From: Devosia sp. Root413D1
GTDB taxonomy: Bacteria; Pseudomonadota; Alphaproteobacteria; Rhizobiales; Devosiaceae
DNA: 64,000 bases
NCBI RefSeq assembly: GCF_001425235.1
Contig: NZ_LMEA01000008.1
Span: 1 to 64,000 of the forward strand
Reading direction: 5' to 3'
In this document: piece by piece, positions 52,557-60,718 of the stretch
Position numbering within the stretch: position 1 is the first letter of the stretch
Layout: each line of letters opens with the position of its first letter
Notes under the pieces: generated by a model
What the model saw: only the letters and a program-made list of their open reading frames with translations
Databases searched by the model: none
What the model was told of the DNA's origin: nothing
Made by a program: the position numbers and the translations under genes

Positions 52557-53486
52557 ATGCCGGAAGAGATTCTCCAGACTCACAAGCTGCTCGATCGCTG
52601 CGAGAAGGCGCTCGCCGAACGCTACACCGTGCACAAACTGCACGAGGCGGCGGACAAGGAGGCGCTGATCAAGTCGGTGGCCGGCAAGATCCGGGCTATC
52701 GCCGGCGGTAATGTCGATGGTGCGCTGATGGACAAGCTCCCCAAGCTCGAGATCATCGCCAATTTCGGCGTCGGCTACGACTCGATCGATACCAAGGCGG
52801 CCAAACAGCGGAACATCCGCGTCACCAATACGCCGAACGTCCTCAACGATGCGGTCGCTGAGCTCACCCTTGGCCTGATGATCGGGCTCGCCCGTCGCAT
52901 CCCGCAGGGCGACCAGTTTGTCCGCCAGGGCAAGTGGCCGAACTCGGGCTTCCCGCTGCTCACCGAGCTCAACGGCAAGACCGTCGGCATCCTCGGGCTC
53001 GGACGCATCGGCAAGGAGATCGCCACCCGCTGCCAGGCTATGAAAATGCGCGTCGTCTATCACGGTCGCAGCCGCCAGCATGACGAGCCCTACATCTTCT
53101 ACGACAAGCTCATCGACATGGCGCGCGACAGCGACTGGCTGGTGATCATTGCGCCGGGTGGCAAGGGCACCGAGAAGATCGTCTCGCGCGACGTGCTCGA
53201 GGCGCTCGGCCCCGAGGGCTTCATCGTCAACGTCGCCCGCGGCACGCTGATCGACGAAGCGGCGATGCTGGAACTGCTGCAATCGAAAAAGCTCGGCGGC
53301 GCGGCGCTCGACGTGTTCGAGAAGGAGCCGCAGGTGCCCGAGGGCTTTTTCGCCCTCGACAATGTCGTGCTGTCGCCGCACCAGGGCAGCGCTACACACC
53401 AGACACGCAACAAAATGGGCGATCTCGTCGTTGCCAATATCGTCGCGCACTTCGCCGGCGAACCCCTGCTCAGCGCGGTGGTCTGA
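52557..53486 (+). CDS. D-isomer 2-hydroxyacid dehydrogenase (hydroxypyruvate/glyoxylate reductase-like)
   Basis: This protein is about 309 residues. It has an NAD(P) motif GLGRIG in the central Rossmann domain. The catalytic set is Arg in NVARGTLID, Glu in FEKEPQVPE and His in SPHQGSAT. IIANFGVGYDSIDT in the substrate domain is typical of glyoxylate/hydroxypyruvate reductases. ATG 52557 is favoured by AAGGGA eight bases upstream over ATG 52548. The next gene starts three bases after its stop, so they form an operon with a dehydrogenase partner. Confidence 0.92.
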   Translation: MPEEILQTHKLLDRCEKALAERYTVHKLHEAADKEALIKSVAGKIRAIAGGNVDGALMDKLPKLEIIANFGVGYDSIDTKAAKQRNIRVTNTPNVLNDAVAELTLGLMIGLARRIPQGDQFVRQGKWPNSGFPLLTELNGKTVGILGLGRIGKEIATRCQAMKMRVVYHGRSRQHDEPYIFYDKLIDMARDSDWLVIIAPGGKGTEKIVSRDVLEALGPEGFIVNVARGTLIDEAAMLELLQSKKLGGAALDVFEKEPQVPEGFFALDNVVLSPHQGSATHQTRNKMGDLVVANIVAHFAGEPLLSAVV

Positions 53487-53488
53487 TC

Positions 53489-54271
53489 ATGCTGATTGAT
53501 CTCAAAGGCAAAGTTGCCATCGTCACCGGCGCCGGTCGAGGCATCGGCCGCGTCATCGCACGGACCCTCGCCACCGAAGGCGTCACCGTCGCGATCATCG
53601 ACTTCCGCCAGGATCTGCTCGACGATGCCGCGATGGAGTGGACCGAGGCCGGTTGGCCCGGCCTCCGTATCCTCTGCGACGTGCGCGAGGCGGCCCAGGT
53701 CAACGCCGCGGTGAGCGCCGTGGACGAGGCGTTCGGCCGGGTCGATATCCTCGTCAACAATGCCGGCGTTGCCAGCGGGGCGCGCGTCGACAAGCTGGCC
53801 GAGGCGGTATGGGACGCCAATTTCGATACCAACACCAAGGGCACCTTCCTGATGTGCCAGGCGGTGGCCCCGATCATGCAGCGCCAGGCCTCGGGGCGTA
53901 TCCTCAACGCGGCCTCATTCGCCGCCATCATCCCCTCGATCGGCAGCGCCGCCTATGCGGCGTCGAAATCGGCGGTGGTGCAGTTCACCCGCGTGCTGGC
54001 GGGCGAGCTCGGCCCGTTCAATGTCACGGTGAACTCCTACTCGCCGGGGATGATCCCGACCGAGATGAACGGCTTCGCCAAGCTGCCCGACGCCCGCCAG
54101 CAGCGACTGCTCGACACCCTGACGCTGCGCCAGTGGGGCGATGCCCAGGACGTCGCCAACCTCATCTGCTTCCTCGCATCCGACCAGGCCCACTACATCA
54201 CTGGCGCTTCGATCGACTGCTCGGGCGGCAAGTACGCCACGCAGTTCCCAGCGGCGGCTTACGAGAGCTGA
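53489..54271 (+). CDS. Short-chain dehydrogenase/reductase
   Basis: This classical 260-residue SDR has TGAGRGIG for NAD(P), VNNAGVA, the catalytic Ser in LNAASFAA and YAASK, closing with TGASIDCSGG. It is translated two bases after the hydroxyacid dehydrogenase stop. Together they may interconvert a hydroxy/keto acid pair, or oxidise a sugar or polyol whose product is handled by the first enzyme. The substrate is unknown. Confidence 0.9.
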   Translation: MLIDLKGKVAIVTGAGRGIGRVIARTLATEGVTVAIIDFRQDLLDDAAMEWTEAGWPGLRILCDVREAAQVNAAVSAVDEAFGRVDILVNNAGVASGARVDKLAEAVWDANFDTNTKGTFLMCQAVAPIMQRQASGRILNAASFAAIIPSIGSAAYAASKSAVVQFTRVLAGELGPFNVTVNSYSPGMIPTEMNGFAKLPDARQQRLLDTLTLRQWGDAQDVANLICFLASDQAHYITGASIDCSGGKYATQFPAAAYES

Positions 54272-54317
54272 GACACGGGTGGCGGGGCCGGCCTGGCCCC
54301 GCACTCTCCCAACACTG

Positions 54318-54425
54318 GATGTCATCCCTGCAAAAGCAGGGACCCAACTCGGCACCTGAGCCAGCCGATGCCGGACGAGGGCGGAGCCCCCGCCGAGGGG
54401 GCCCAGCTTTCGCTGGCATGACATC
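54318..54425. repeat. Degenerate inverted repeat gatgtcat...atgacatc
   Basis: Left arm gatgtcatccctgcaaaagcagggac and right arm cccagctttcgctggcatgacatc are related by inverted symmetry with several mismatches. Each arm can also form its own small hairpin. It resembles the repeat at 1263-1340. Inner ccggacgagggcggagccccc sequence also folds. It follows the SDR stop codon and may terminate that operon. The 261 bases between the SDR and the next gene hold nothing else clear. Confidence 0.55.
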
Positions 54426-54532
54426 GCGTGGCAGATGCAACGACCGGCCGAAGTGCCTACCTACCAACCACGTTGACCCCGCAAACAGACGGGTATTTGC
54501 TTGTCTGGAGATTTCCGTCGGAGTTGGCGCCA

Positions 54533-54940
54533 ATGGAAATAGTCGAGCTGCTGCAGCAGACACCGCTGTTTCACGAGCTGAACGCAGCGGACCTAGAGGA
54601 ACTGATCCCGTCGACGCGCCTCGAAACCTACGAGCCGGGGCGGGTCATTCTCCGGGAGGGACGCGTCGGCGCCGCATTCTTCCTTATTGTTTCTGGCAGC
54701 GTCGAAGTTATCAAGGCGCTCGGCAAACCGGAGGAAAAGCTCGTCAACAAGCTGGGAGCCGGCGACTTTTTCGGTGAGATCGCCAACATGAAGCACACGA
54801 CGCGGATCGCCAGCGTCAGGGCGATCAGCGAGACCAAGTGCCTGATGATCCAGCGGCTGCATCTCGATTCCTACATCGAGCGGTTTCCCGCTGTCCTTGC
54901 CAAGGTGGAACAGGCGGTTGCCGTCCGCGGCGACGAGTGA
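54533..54940 (+). CDS. Stand-alone cyclic-nucleotide-binding domain protein
   Basis: This 135-residue protein consists of one cNMP-binding domain. It opens with a helix (IVELLQQTPLFHELNAADLEELI), then the beta roll (GRVILREGRVGAAFFLIVSGSVEV) and the phosphate-binding cassette GDFFGEIANMKHTTRIASVRA with the conserved Glu and Arg. It has no DNA-binding or kinase domain, so it could be a small cAMP/cGMP sensor acting through a partner. ATG 54533 fits the domain border. An in-frame start at 54428 would add residues with no domain character. Confidence 0.82.
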   Translation: MEIVELLQQTPLFHELNAADLEELIPSTRLETYEPGRVILREGRVGAAFFLIVSGSVEVIKALGKPEEKLVNKLGAGDFFGEIANMKHTTRIASVRAISETKCLMIQRLHLDSYIERFPAVLAKVEQAVAVRGDE

Positions 54941-54943
54941 CAG

Positions 54944-55771
54944 TCAGCCCCGTACCGCCCGCGCATACTCGGTTGGCGCCCGCCCGACGATGCGGCGGAA
55001 ATCATTGCTGAAATGCGCCTGGTCCGCGTAGCCCAGCTCATGCGCCACCTCCGTCCAGTTCGGCGCCGCTTCGGCCGTGGCGCGTCCCGCCGCTTCGATC
55101 AGCCGGTAGAGCCGGATCACCCATTTCGGCCCCACCCCGACATAGTGCTGGAACAGATGCTGCAATGTCCGCTCGTTCACCGCCGCCCGCCGCGCCAAGG
55201 TGGCGACGCTGACGATCTCCCGATCGGTCCGCGCCAACTCGACGATGTCAGCCGCCAGCTCCGTGTTCGGGTCCATCGCCGGTAACCCGCCGCCTGCCAG
55301 CATCGCTTCCACCGCGGCGATCATCTGCTGCCGGTCGGGCTCCGCCATCAGCTTGAGCCGCGCCGCTTCCGTCGCCCCCGGAAACACCTCCACTGCATTG
55401 AGCGTCTGGTCCATCAACTCCGCCACCGCCCGCCCATAGAACGGCCGGAACCCGCCGGGGCGGAACATCACGCCCAGCACCGCGCCGGAACCCTTGACCT
55501 CATAATCGTAGCGTCCCGTCGTCACGCCGGTGATCCAGCCGCGCTCGCGGGTGAAGGCGACGTTGAGGTTGGGATGCGGCAGCACCTCCGCCGGATAGGA
55601 TGTTCCCTCCGGCAACTGCCAGCTCACCACCCAATAGTGCTCAACGAACGGCGCCAAGGCCGCCGACGGGCGGTAGCGGCTCAGCCCATAGCTCTGCGCC
55701 GAGCCGGCCGGATCGAGGATGCCGGCGAAGTCGTCCGGTTTTTCTTCGAACGGCTTTGCGGGTTTTTGCAA
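54944..55771 (-). CDS. AraC-family transcriptional regulator
   Basis: This 275-residue regulator has an N-terminal sensor region (FVEHYWVVSWQLPEG and PHPNLNVAFTRE, a pattern common in this AraC subgroup) and a C-terminal double helix-turn-helix. In the C-terminal part VSVATLARRAAVNERTLQHLFQHYVGVGPK and ELGYADQAHFSNDFRRIVGRAPTEYARA match the family signature. Translation begins at TTG 55771 with GGGAG six to seven bases upstream. It is divergent from the START-like gene at 55830, which it may regulate. Confidence 0.9.
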   Translation of the reverse strand: MQKPAKPFEEKPDDFAGILDPAGSAQSYGLSRYRPSAALAPFVEHYWVVSWQLPEGTSYPAEVLPHPNLNVAFTRERGWITGVTTGRYDYEVKGSGAVLGVMFRPGGFRPFYGRAVAELMDQTLNAVEVFPGATEAARLKLMAEPDRQQMIAAVEAMLAGGGLPAMDPNTELAADIVELARTDREIVSVATLARRAAVNERTLQHLFQHYVGVGPKWVIRLYRLIEAAGRATAEAAPNWTEVAHELGYADQAHFSNDFRRIVGRAPTEYARAVRG

Positions 55772-55829
55772 GCGCGTCTCCCGGCCTCGTCCCTAGGCTC
55801 TCCCAGACCATCAACCAGGGAGACCTAAC

Positions 55830-56258
55830 ATGTCCGCAACTTTCACGGCCACCACCAGCCTCGAGCTATCGACGCCGCCGACCCGAGTCTGGGCAGCGCT
55901 CACCGATCCGGCGATGATCAGGCAATACATGTTCGGTGCCGAACTCACCGGCGACTGGCGCCAGGGCGGCACCGTAACCTATCGCGGCGAATGGGACGGC
56001 ACGCCGTTCGAGGACAAAGGCGACATCCTCGAGATCGATCCGCCGCGCCTGCTCAAGGTCAACTATTACAGCGCCATGAGCGGCCAGCCCGACACGCCGG
56101 AGAACCGGCAGTTGATCACCTACGCCCTCGTCCCATCAGGCACCGGCACGCGGCTCACGGTCTCCCAATCCAACAACCCCACTCAGCAAGCCTCCACCGC
56201 CGCGGAAGGCAACTGGGCGATGACGCTCGATGCGCTGAAAGGACTGCTGAGCCCCTAG
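55830..56258 (+). CDS. SRPBCC/AHSA1-type START-like domain protein
   Basis: This 142-residue protein of the Bet v 1-like superfamily has the AHSA1 pattern TPPTRVWAALTDPAMIRQYMFGAE, then GDILEIDPPRLLKV, and a closing helix (GNWAMTLDALKGLLSP). Proteins of this type bind hydrophobic ligands; many are paired with small regulators. It is divergent from the AraC gene with a 58-base spacer, so shared control is plausible. Its function is unknown. Confidence 0.85.
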   Translation: MSATFTATTSLELSTPPTRVWAALTDPAMIRQYMFGAELTGDWRQGGTVTYRGEWDGTPFEDKGDILEIDPPRLLKVNYYSAMSGQPDTPENRQLITYALVPSGTGTRLTVSQSNNPTQQASTAAEGNWAMTLDALKGLLSP

Positions 56259-56266
56259 CATCACAC

Positions 56267-56644
56267 CTAGCGCTTCTGGTTTGCGGAGATTGTTCCGAAG
56301 GCAAGCAACCACCCGATCGTTGCACCCAAGGCACCCAGCGACGCGCCAACGGCAAGATGAGTTGCCGTCTCTTGCCACCCCGCAATCGCCCGGAGGAGAA
56401 GCGCAATGAGAGCGAAAAGGACTGCGCCCAGGAACACTGCCCGCCAAAGGTGCAATCGTCCATTGCGAGCGAGCCATAGCAGCGCAAAGCCAGCGGTGAG
56501 GAGTGGCAGCAGCCCAAACCAACCGGTCACGATCAGGGCCAAAGGCCATGCCGGCCCGGCCCACCAGACCGACCATCCCAGTAGTGGCAGGAGAACTCCC
56601 GCCACTACGCCCGTTGCCATCCGCCAGCCGCTTCCAACTCTCAC
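56267..56644 (-). CDS. Small membrane protein (hypothetical)
   Basis: This protein is about 125 residues with four hydrophobic helices (VVAGVLLPLLGWSVWW, PLALIVTGWFGLLPLLTAG, LWRAVFLGAVLFALIALLL and GASLGALGATIGWLLAFG). GTG 56644 is the first plausible start after the upstream gene, with ATG 56620 as an alternative. Frames running further upstream overlap the DUF1761 gene and are not real. It reads in the same direction as that gene, 20 bases downstream, so they may form a pair. I recognise no family. Confidence 0.65.
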   Translation of the reverse strand: MRVGSGWRMATGVVAGVLLPLLGWSVWWAGPAWPLALIVTGWFGLLPLLTAGFALLWLARNGRLHLWRAVFLGAVLFALIALLLRAIAGWQETATHLAVGASLGALGATIGWLLAFGTISANQKR

Positions 56645-56664
56645 AGCAGACCGCCAGGCCGCCA

Positions 56665-57066
56665 CTACCGCCAAACCGCCAGCAGCGCCCCCATCAGCAC
56701 CAGCGCAATCAGGTTGTTGCCGAGGTTGATGGCGATCAGCTTCAGCGAGCGGTTCTCGTAACCCCAGAGCGACACCAGCAGCGTCGCCATGAAGCCGAGC
56801 CAGACCCAGAAGCCGGCCAGCGCGCCATTGAGCCAGTCGGTGATACCAGCCCCGACGATGATGTTGGCGAGCGCGAACGACATGATCAGCGAGGCGATGA
56901 CATCGACCACCATCGCCTTGCCGAGCCCCGCCTTCATCGTCTCCGGCGTCACCCCGGTGAGCGCCTGCCACGGCTTCAGCAGCAGCGGCGGCGAATACCA
57001 GGCAAAGCCCACGGCCATGCGGATGATCGCGGCGACAAGCACGGCCAACCAGTTGATCGGCAGCAT
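56665..57066 (-). CDS. DUF1761-family membrane protein
   Basis: This 133-residue protein has four hydrophobic segments and the DUF1761 opening INWLAVLVAAIIRMAVGFAWYSPPLL, followed by a polar loop with GVTPETMKAGLGKA and the helix VDVIASLIMSFALANII. The ATG at 57066 is the start. The function of the family is unknown. It probably forms an operon with the downstream small membrane protein. Confidence 0.8.
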   Translation of the reverse strand: MLPINWLAVLVAAIIRMAVGFAWYSPPLLLKPWQALTGVTPETMKAGLGKAMVVDVIASLIMSFALANIIVGAGITDWLNGALAGFWVWLGFMATLLVSLWGYENRSLKLIAINLGNNLIALVLMGALLAVWR

Positions 57067-57220
57067 TGTTTGAACTCCCCAGGGCGCCCCTCGCGCCCGG
57101 ATAAATTCTACCGCCGAAGCAAACTGCGCCGCAATCGACGCGGAACCCCCATGCCGTCAAAGCGATTGCCTTTCCGGTGGCCCCTCGCGACACTGCAAAT
57201 ACGAAACGGCGGAGACTTCG

Positions 57221-58864
57221 ATGACGGATTGGTGGCGCGGCGCGGTGATCTATCAGGTCTACCCACGCTCGTTTCAGGACAGCAACGGCGACGGCATTGG
57301 TGACCTGCCCGGCATCATGCGCCGGCTCGATCACATCGCCAGCCTCGGCGTCGATTGCATCTGGCTCTCGCCGATCAACCAGTCACCGCAGCGCGACATG
57401 GGCTACGACGTTTCCGACTACAAGGAAGTCGACCGCCTGTTCGGCAGCCTCGAAGACTTCGACGACCTGATCAAGCGCGCCCACGCGCTGAGCCTCAAGG
57501 TGATCATCGATCAGGTGCTGAGCCATTCCTCGGACATGCATCCGTGGTTTCGCGAGAGCCGGCTCAACCGCACCAATGCCAAGGCCGATTGGTATGTCTG
57601 GGCCGACCCCAAGCGCGACGGCTCGCCGCCCAATAATTGGCCATCGGTGTTCGGCGGCCGCGCCTGGGAGTGGAATCCCAGCCGCGGGCAGTACTACTTC
57701 CACAATTTCCTGATCGAGCAGCCCGACCTCAACTTCCATAACCCCGACGTGCAGGATGCAGTGCTCGACGTCATGCGCTTCTGGCTCGAGCGCGGCGTCG
57801 ACGGTTTCAGGCTCGACACGGTGAACTACTATTTTCAGGACAAGCTGCTCAGGAACAACCCGCCGGCGCGGCGGCCCAAACACCTGCCTTATGCCGTCAA
57901 CCCATACGACATGCAGGACCACAAGTTCGGCAAGAGCCAGCCCGAAAACGTCGGCTTCCTGAAGCGGGTGCGCAAGCTCCTCGATCAGTATCCGGGCACC
58001 ACCACGGTCGGCGAAGTCGGCGACAGCCATCGCGGCCTGCAGCTGATGGAGGAATATACCTCCGGCGGCGACAAGCTGCACATGGCCTATACCTTCGACA
58101 TGCTCGGCCCCGAGTTCACCGCCGAACATTTCCGCACCAAGATGGCGAAGTTCTTCGCCGGCGCGCCGAATGGCTGGCCGTGCTGGAGCTTTTCCAACCA
58201 CGACGTCAACCGCCACATGACCCGCTGGGCGCCGTATTCACGGAACCCGGCCGATCTCGCCCGCCAGGCGGCGGCGATGCTGCTGAGCTTCAAGGGTTCG
58301 GTCTGTCTCTATCAGGGCGAAGAGCTCGGTCTGCCCGAAGCCGATATCCTGTTCGAGGAATTGACCGATCCGCCGGGCATCCGCTTCTGGCCCGAATACA
58401 AGGGGCGCGACGGCGCCCGCACGCCCATGCCATGGGAGGAGGGCGAGCCCCCCAACGGTTTCTCCAGCGCCAAGCCGTGGTTGCCGGTGAAGCCGAACCA
58501 CTCGGCTCTGAACGTCGCCGCCCAGAACGCTGATCCGGACTCGACGCTCAGCTTCTATCGCAAGGCGCTGGCTTTCCGCCGCGCCCACCCGGTCTTTGCC
58601 TCAGGCGATATCGAGTTCCTGAAAGCCGCCGAGCCGCTGCTTGCCTTCCGCCGCACCGGTAAGGACGGCGCCATCACCTGCCTCTTCAACCTCTCCGCCG
58701 ACCCGCTCACCGTGACGCTCGACGGTGGCGAGGGGCTCGAGCCGTTGGAGCTCTCGCACGGCGCCGAGCGCCGAAAGAGCAAGCTGAAGCTCGAAGCCAA
58801 CGGCTTCGCCTTCTTTGCGACATCGGAGATGAAGCTGGCGTTCGGCGGCAGAAGGAAGCGCTGA
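57221..58864 (+). CDS. Alpha-glucosidase (glycoside hydrolase family 13)
   Basis: This 547-residue GH13 enzyme has all catalytic residues: nucleophile D199 (GFRLDTVN), acid/base E265 (TVGEVGD) and D328 (SFSNHDVN). Region I reads KVIIDQVLSHSS. The opening DWWRGAVIYQVYPRSFQDSN and the FGGRAWEWNP segment are typical of alpha-glucosidases that split maltose, sucrose-like or other short alpha-glucosides in the cytoplasm. No signal peptide is present. ATG 57221 follows GGAG. No transporter is adjacent, although the sugar importers elsewhere in the window could supply substrate. Confidence 0.93.
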   Translation: MTDWWRGAVIYQVYPRSFQDSNGDGIGDLPGIMRRLDHIASLGVDCIWLSPINQSPQRDMGYDVSDYKEVDRLFGSLEDFDDLIKRAHALSLKVIIDQVLSHSSDMHPWFRESRLNRTNAKADWYVWADPKRDGSPPNNWPSVFGGRAWEWNPSRGQYYFHNFLIEQPDLNFHNPDVQDAVLDVMRFWLERGVDGFRLDTVNYYFQDKLLRNNPPARRPKHLPYAVNPYDMQDHKFGKSQPENVGFLKRVRKLLDQYPGTTTVGEVGDSHRGLQLMEEYTSGGDKLHMAYTFDMLGPEFTAEHFRTKMAKFFAGAPNGWPCWSFSNHDVNRHMTRWAPYSRNPADLARQAAAMLLSFKGSVCLYQGEELGLPEADILFEELTDPPGIRFWPEYKGRDGARTPMPWEEGEPPNGFSSAKPWLPVKPNHSALNVAAQNADPDSTLSFYRKALAFRRAHPVFASGDIEFLKAAEPLLAFRRTGKDGAITCLFNLSADPLTVTLDGGEGLEPLELSHGAERRKSKLKLEANGFAFFATSEMKLAFGGRRKR

Positions 58865-58885
58865 TCGGCTGAGAGACCGGTGCGG

Positions 58886-59023
58886 GAAGAGTACCCCCCA
58901 CCCTGTCCCTCCCCCGCAAGGGGGGAGGTGACCTGCGCTCACGAGTCTTCGTATTCGCACCGGCAGGAGTGTTGGCGTCTCCCTCCCCCTTGCGGGGAGG
59001 GGACAGGGGTGGGGGTACTCTTC
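58886..59023. repeat. Inverted repeat element (cccaccctgtccctcccc family)
   Basis: Outer arms gaagagtacccc and ggggtactcttc are complementary. They continue into the shared core (ggggaggggacaggggtggggg on the right, a slightly altered copy on the left). The gaagagtac part is unique to this locus. It separates the GH13 gene from the convergent small secreted protein gene. Confidence 0.8.
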
Positions 59024-59051
59024 GCGCGCTGACGTGCGTGACGACGAAGCT

Positions 59052-59372
59052 TCAGTCCACCTGTTCCCAGGTATCGGGATCATAATAGTCGCTGTGCCAG
59101 GTACCATCGGGGTACTGCACGAAGGCCTCGACGCAGCCGTCCGACGCCAAGCTCACCGAGCGGGCGTCGACGCCGCGCCGGCGCAGTTCCATCTTCACGA
59201 CCTCCTGGTCGAAGCTGTCGCCGTCGCCGCCCGACTTGCCACCCACCGAGAAGCCGAACTCGATTTTCAGCCCCGGCAGGTTGTCGTTGAGGTTGCAGTT
59301 TTCGCGCGCCATCGCCGGGCCGGCTGCGAACAGGGTGGCGGCAACGATGGTGAGGACAAGCGGACGCAGCAT
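59052..59372 (-). CDS. Small secreted protein of PepSY-like type
   Basis: This 106-residue protein has a clear signal peptide (VLTIVAATLFAAGPAMARE). The mature domain contains EVVKMELRRRGVDARSVSLASDGCVEAFVQYPDGTWHSDYYDPDTWEQ. That is a helix-strand-strand layout like the PepSY-related domain of small periplasmic proteins. Two cysteines could form one disulfide. The assignment is weak. ATG 59372 is the start. Confidence 0.65.
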   Translation of the reverse strand: MLRPLVLTIVAATLFAAGPAMARENCNLNDNLPGLKIEFGFSVGGKSGGDGDSFDQEVVKMELRRRGVDARSVSLASDGCVEAFVQYPDGTWHSDYYDPDTWEQVD

Positions 59373-59428
59373 CTGAGTCTCCAATGGACCGGGAGGCATG
59401 TGCCGGAGGATTTGGGCAGGCTTGCGGC

Positions 59429-60481
59429 CTACGGCAAGTCCTTGTCGCGAATAAGCATTGCAACCACCGGGATGGCGAAGGTGAGCATCAGCAGCCGGCT
59501 CACATGGTGCGCCGCGATGAACGCCGTATCGAACCCCAGCGCGATGCCGAGTGCGCCCATCCCCTCGAGCGCTCCCGGCGACAGCCCGAGCCAGATCTGC
59601 CCGAACGGCATGTCGACGAACGGCGCCACCGCCAGCGTCACCCCCGTGGCGATGGCGACGGTCAGCGCTGTGCCGGCCAGCCCGCCGATCGCTGCCTGCT
59701 TGAACTCGGCGCGGGTGATGCCGTTGAAGCGCGAACCGATCAGTCCGCCGATCAGGATGAAGGTCGCGATCAGCAATGGCTGCGGCATTGACCCCTCGAA
59801 CAGCCCGGCGAACTTGGCGCAGATCGCCACCGCCATGGCGCCGAGCACATAGCCGGCCGGAGCGCGGAGCTTGGTCAGGATGAACCCCGCGATAGCGCAG
59901 GCGATGGCCACCGGCAGCAGCGTCTCGAACCCCATCGGATCCTGCACCGGCGCGCCTTCGTAGTGCCCGATCGGCAGGAACAGCGCTCCGATCGGCACGC
60001 AGATGGTGAGGATCAGGATGCGGATCACCTGGATGATGATGATCTGCCGGGTATCGCCAACGCCCGCTGCCGCAATCGACATCACGAAGCTCAGATGCCC
60101 GGGGAACGAGCTGAGATAGGCGGTGCCGCGGTCGAGCCCGAACAGTTTGCGCAACAGGAACCCGGTGAGCGTGATGATCAGGATCAGCTCCACCGCCAGC
60201 GCCGCCAGCGTCACCGGCCATTGCACGATCAGCGCCAGCGAATCGCGCGCCACTGCCGCGCCCATCGACAATCCGGTCAGCACGAAGGTCGCGTCGCGCA
60301 GCCAGGTCGGCAGCATCACCTTGACGCCCAGCAGCGCCGCGATCGCCACCGCGAGCGCCCCACCCATCAGCCACGCGGCGGGCAGATTGACCAGCGCCGC
60401 CAATCCGCCACCGGCCGCCGAGATCAGCAATGTGACGAGTGTCCGGCGGACAATGGTGCCGGCGGGCAGGGGGGAGGTCAT
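59429..60481 (-). CDS. AbrB-family membrane transporter
   Basis: This 350-residue protein has about ten hydrophobic helices in two similar halves (COG3180, AbrB duplication family). LPAAWLMGGALAVAIAALLG and LTGLSMGAAVARDSL in the first half mirror LRAPAGYVLGAMAVAICAKF and LIGGLIGSRFNGITRAEF in the second. Members are putative ammonia-monooxygenase regulators or transporters, and the name is historical; substrates are mostly unknown. The start is ATG 60481. It reads in the same direction as the small secreted gene downstream, but they are probably independent. Confidence 0.88.
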   Translation of the reverse strand: MTSPLPAGTIVRRTLVTLLISAAGGGLAALVNLPAAWLMGGALAVAIAALLGVKVMLPTWLRDATFVLTGLSMGAAVARDSLALIVQWPVTLAALAVELILIITLTGFLLRKLFGLDRGTAYLSSFPGHLSFVMSIAAAGVGDTRQIIIIQVIRILILTICVPIGALFLPIGHYEGAPVQDPMGFETLLPVAIACAIAGFILTKLRAPAGYVLGAMAVAICAKFAGLFEGSMPQPLLIATFILIGGLIGSRFNGITRAEFKQAAIGGLAGTALTVAIATGVTLAVAPFVDMPFGQIWLGLSPGALEGMGALGIALGFDTAFIAAHHVSRLLMLTFAIPVVAMLIRDKDLP

Positions 60482-60576
60482 TTGGCGGAACGAGTCGAGA
60501 TGGCTAGGACGCTAACTATCGACGAGTTTGCGCTGCGGGGGAAGCGGGCCGTTGGGCGAATATCGAGTGCTTGGCG

Positions 60577-60703
60577 CCCCTCACCCTAACCCTCTCCCCA
60601 GAGGGGCGAGGGGACGCGTGTGGCACCGCCGGTGAGCCCATCGCCCCCTCGCCCCTCCAAGGGGCGCAATAAGCGCTCCCGGGGAGAGGGCCGGGGTGAG
60701 GGG
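60577..60703. repeat. Inverted repeat element (cccctcaccctaaccctctcccc family)
   Basis: Left arm cccctcaccctaaccctctcccc (60577-60599) and right arm ggggagagggccggggtgagggg (60681-60703) pair with few mismatches. Inner stems are ccagaggggcgagggg and gccccctcgcccctcc. It lies between the AbrB gene and the M20 gene, both of which read left, so it would sit between the M20 stop and the AbrB promoter. Confidence 0.7.
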
Positions 60704-60718
60704 TAGCCCCACGCACTG

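Noticed and set aside
53638-54777. 379-residue plus-strand frame overlapping the SDR and the cNMP gene
   Set aside because: It is out of frame with both real proteins and has no recognisable domain.
56267-57334. 355-residue minus-strand frame read as one gene
   Set aside because: Its N-terminal two thirds overlap the DUF1761 gene in another frame with compositional noise; only the C-terminal part (56267-56644) looks like a real membrane protein.
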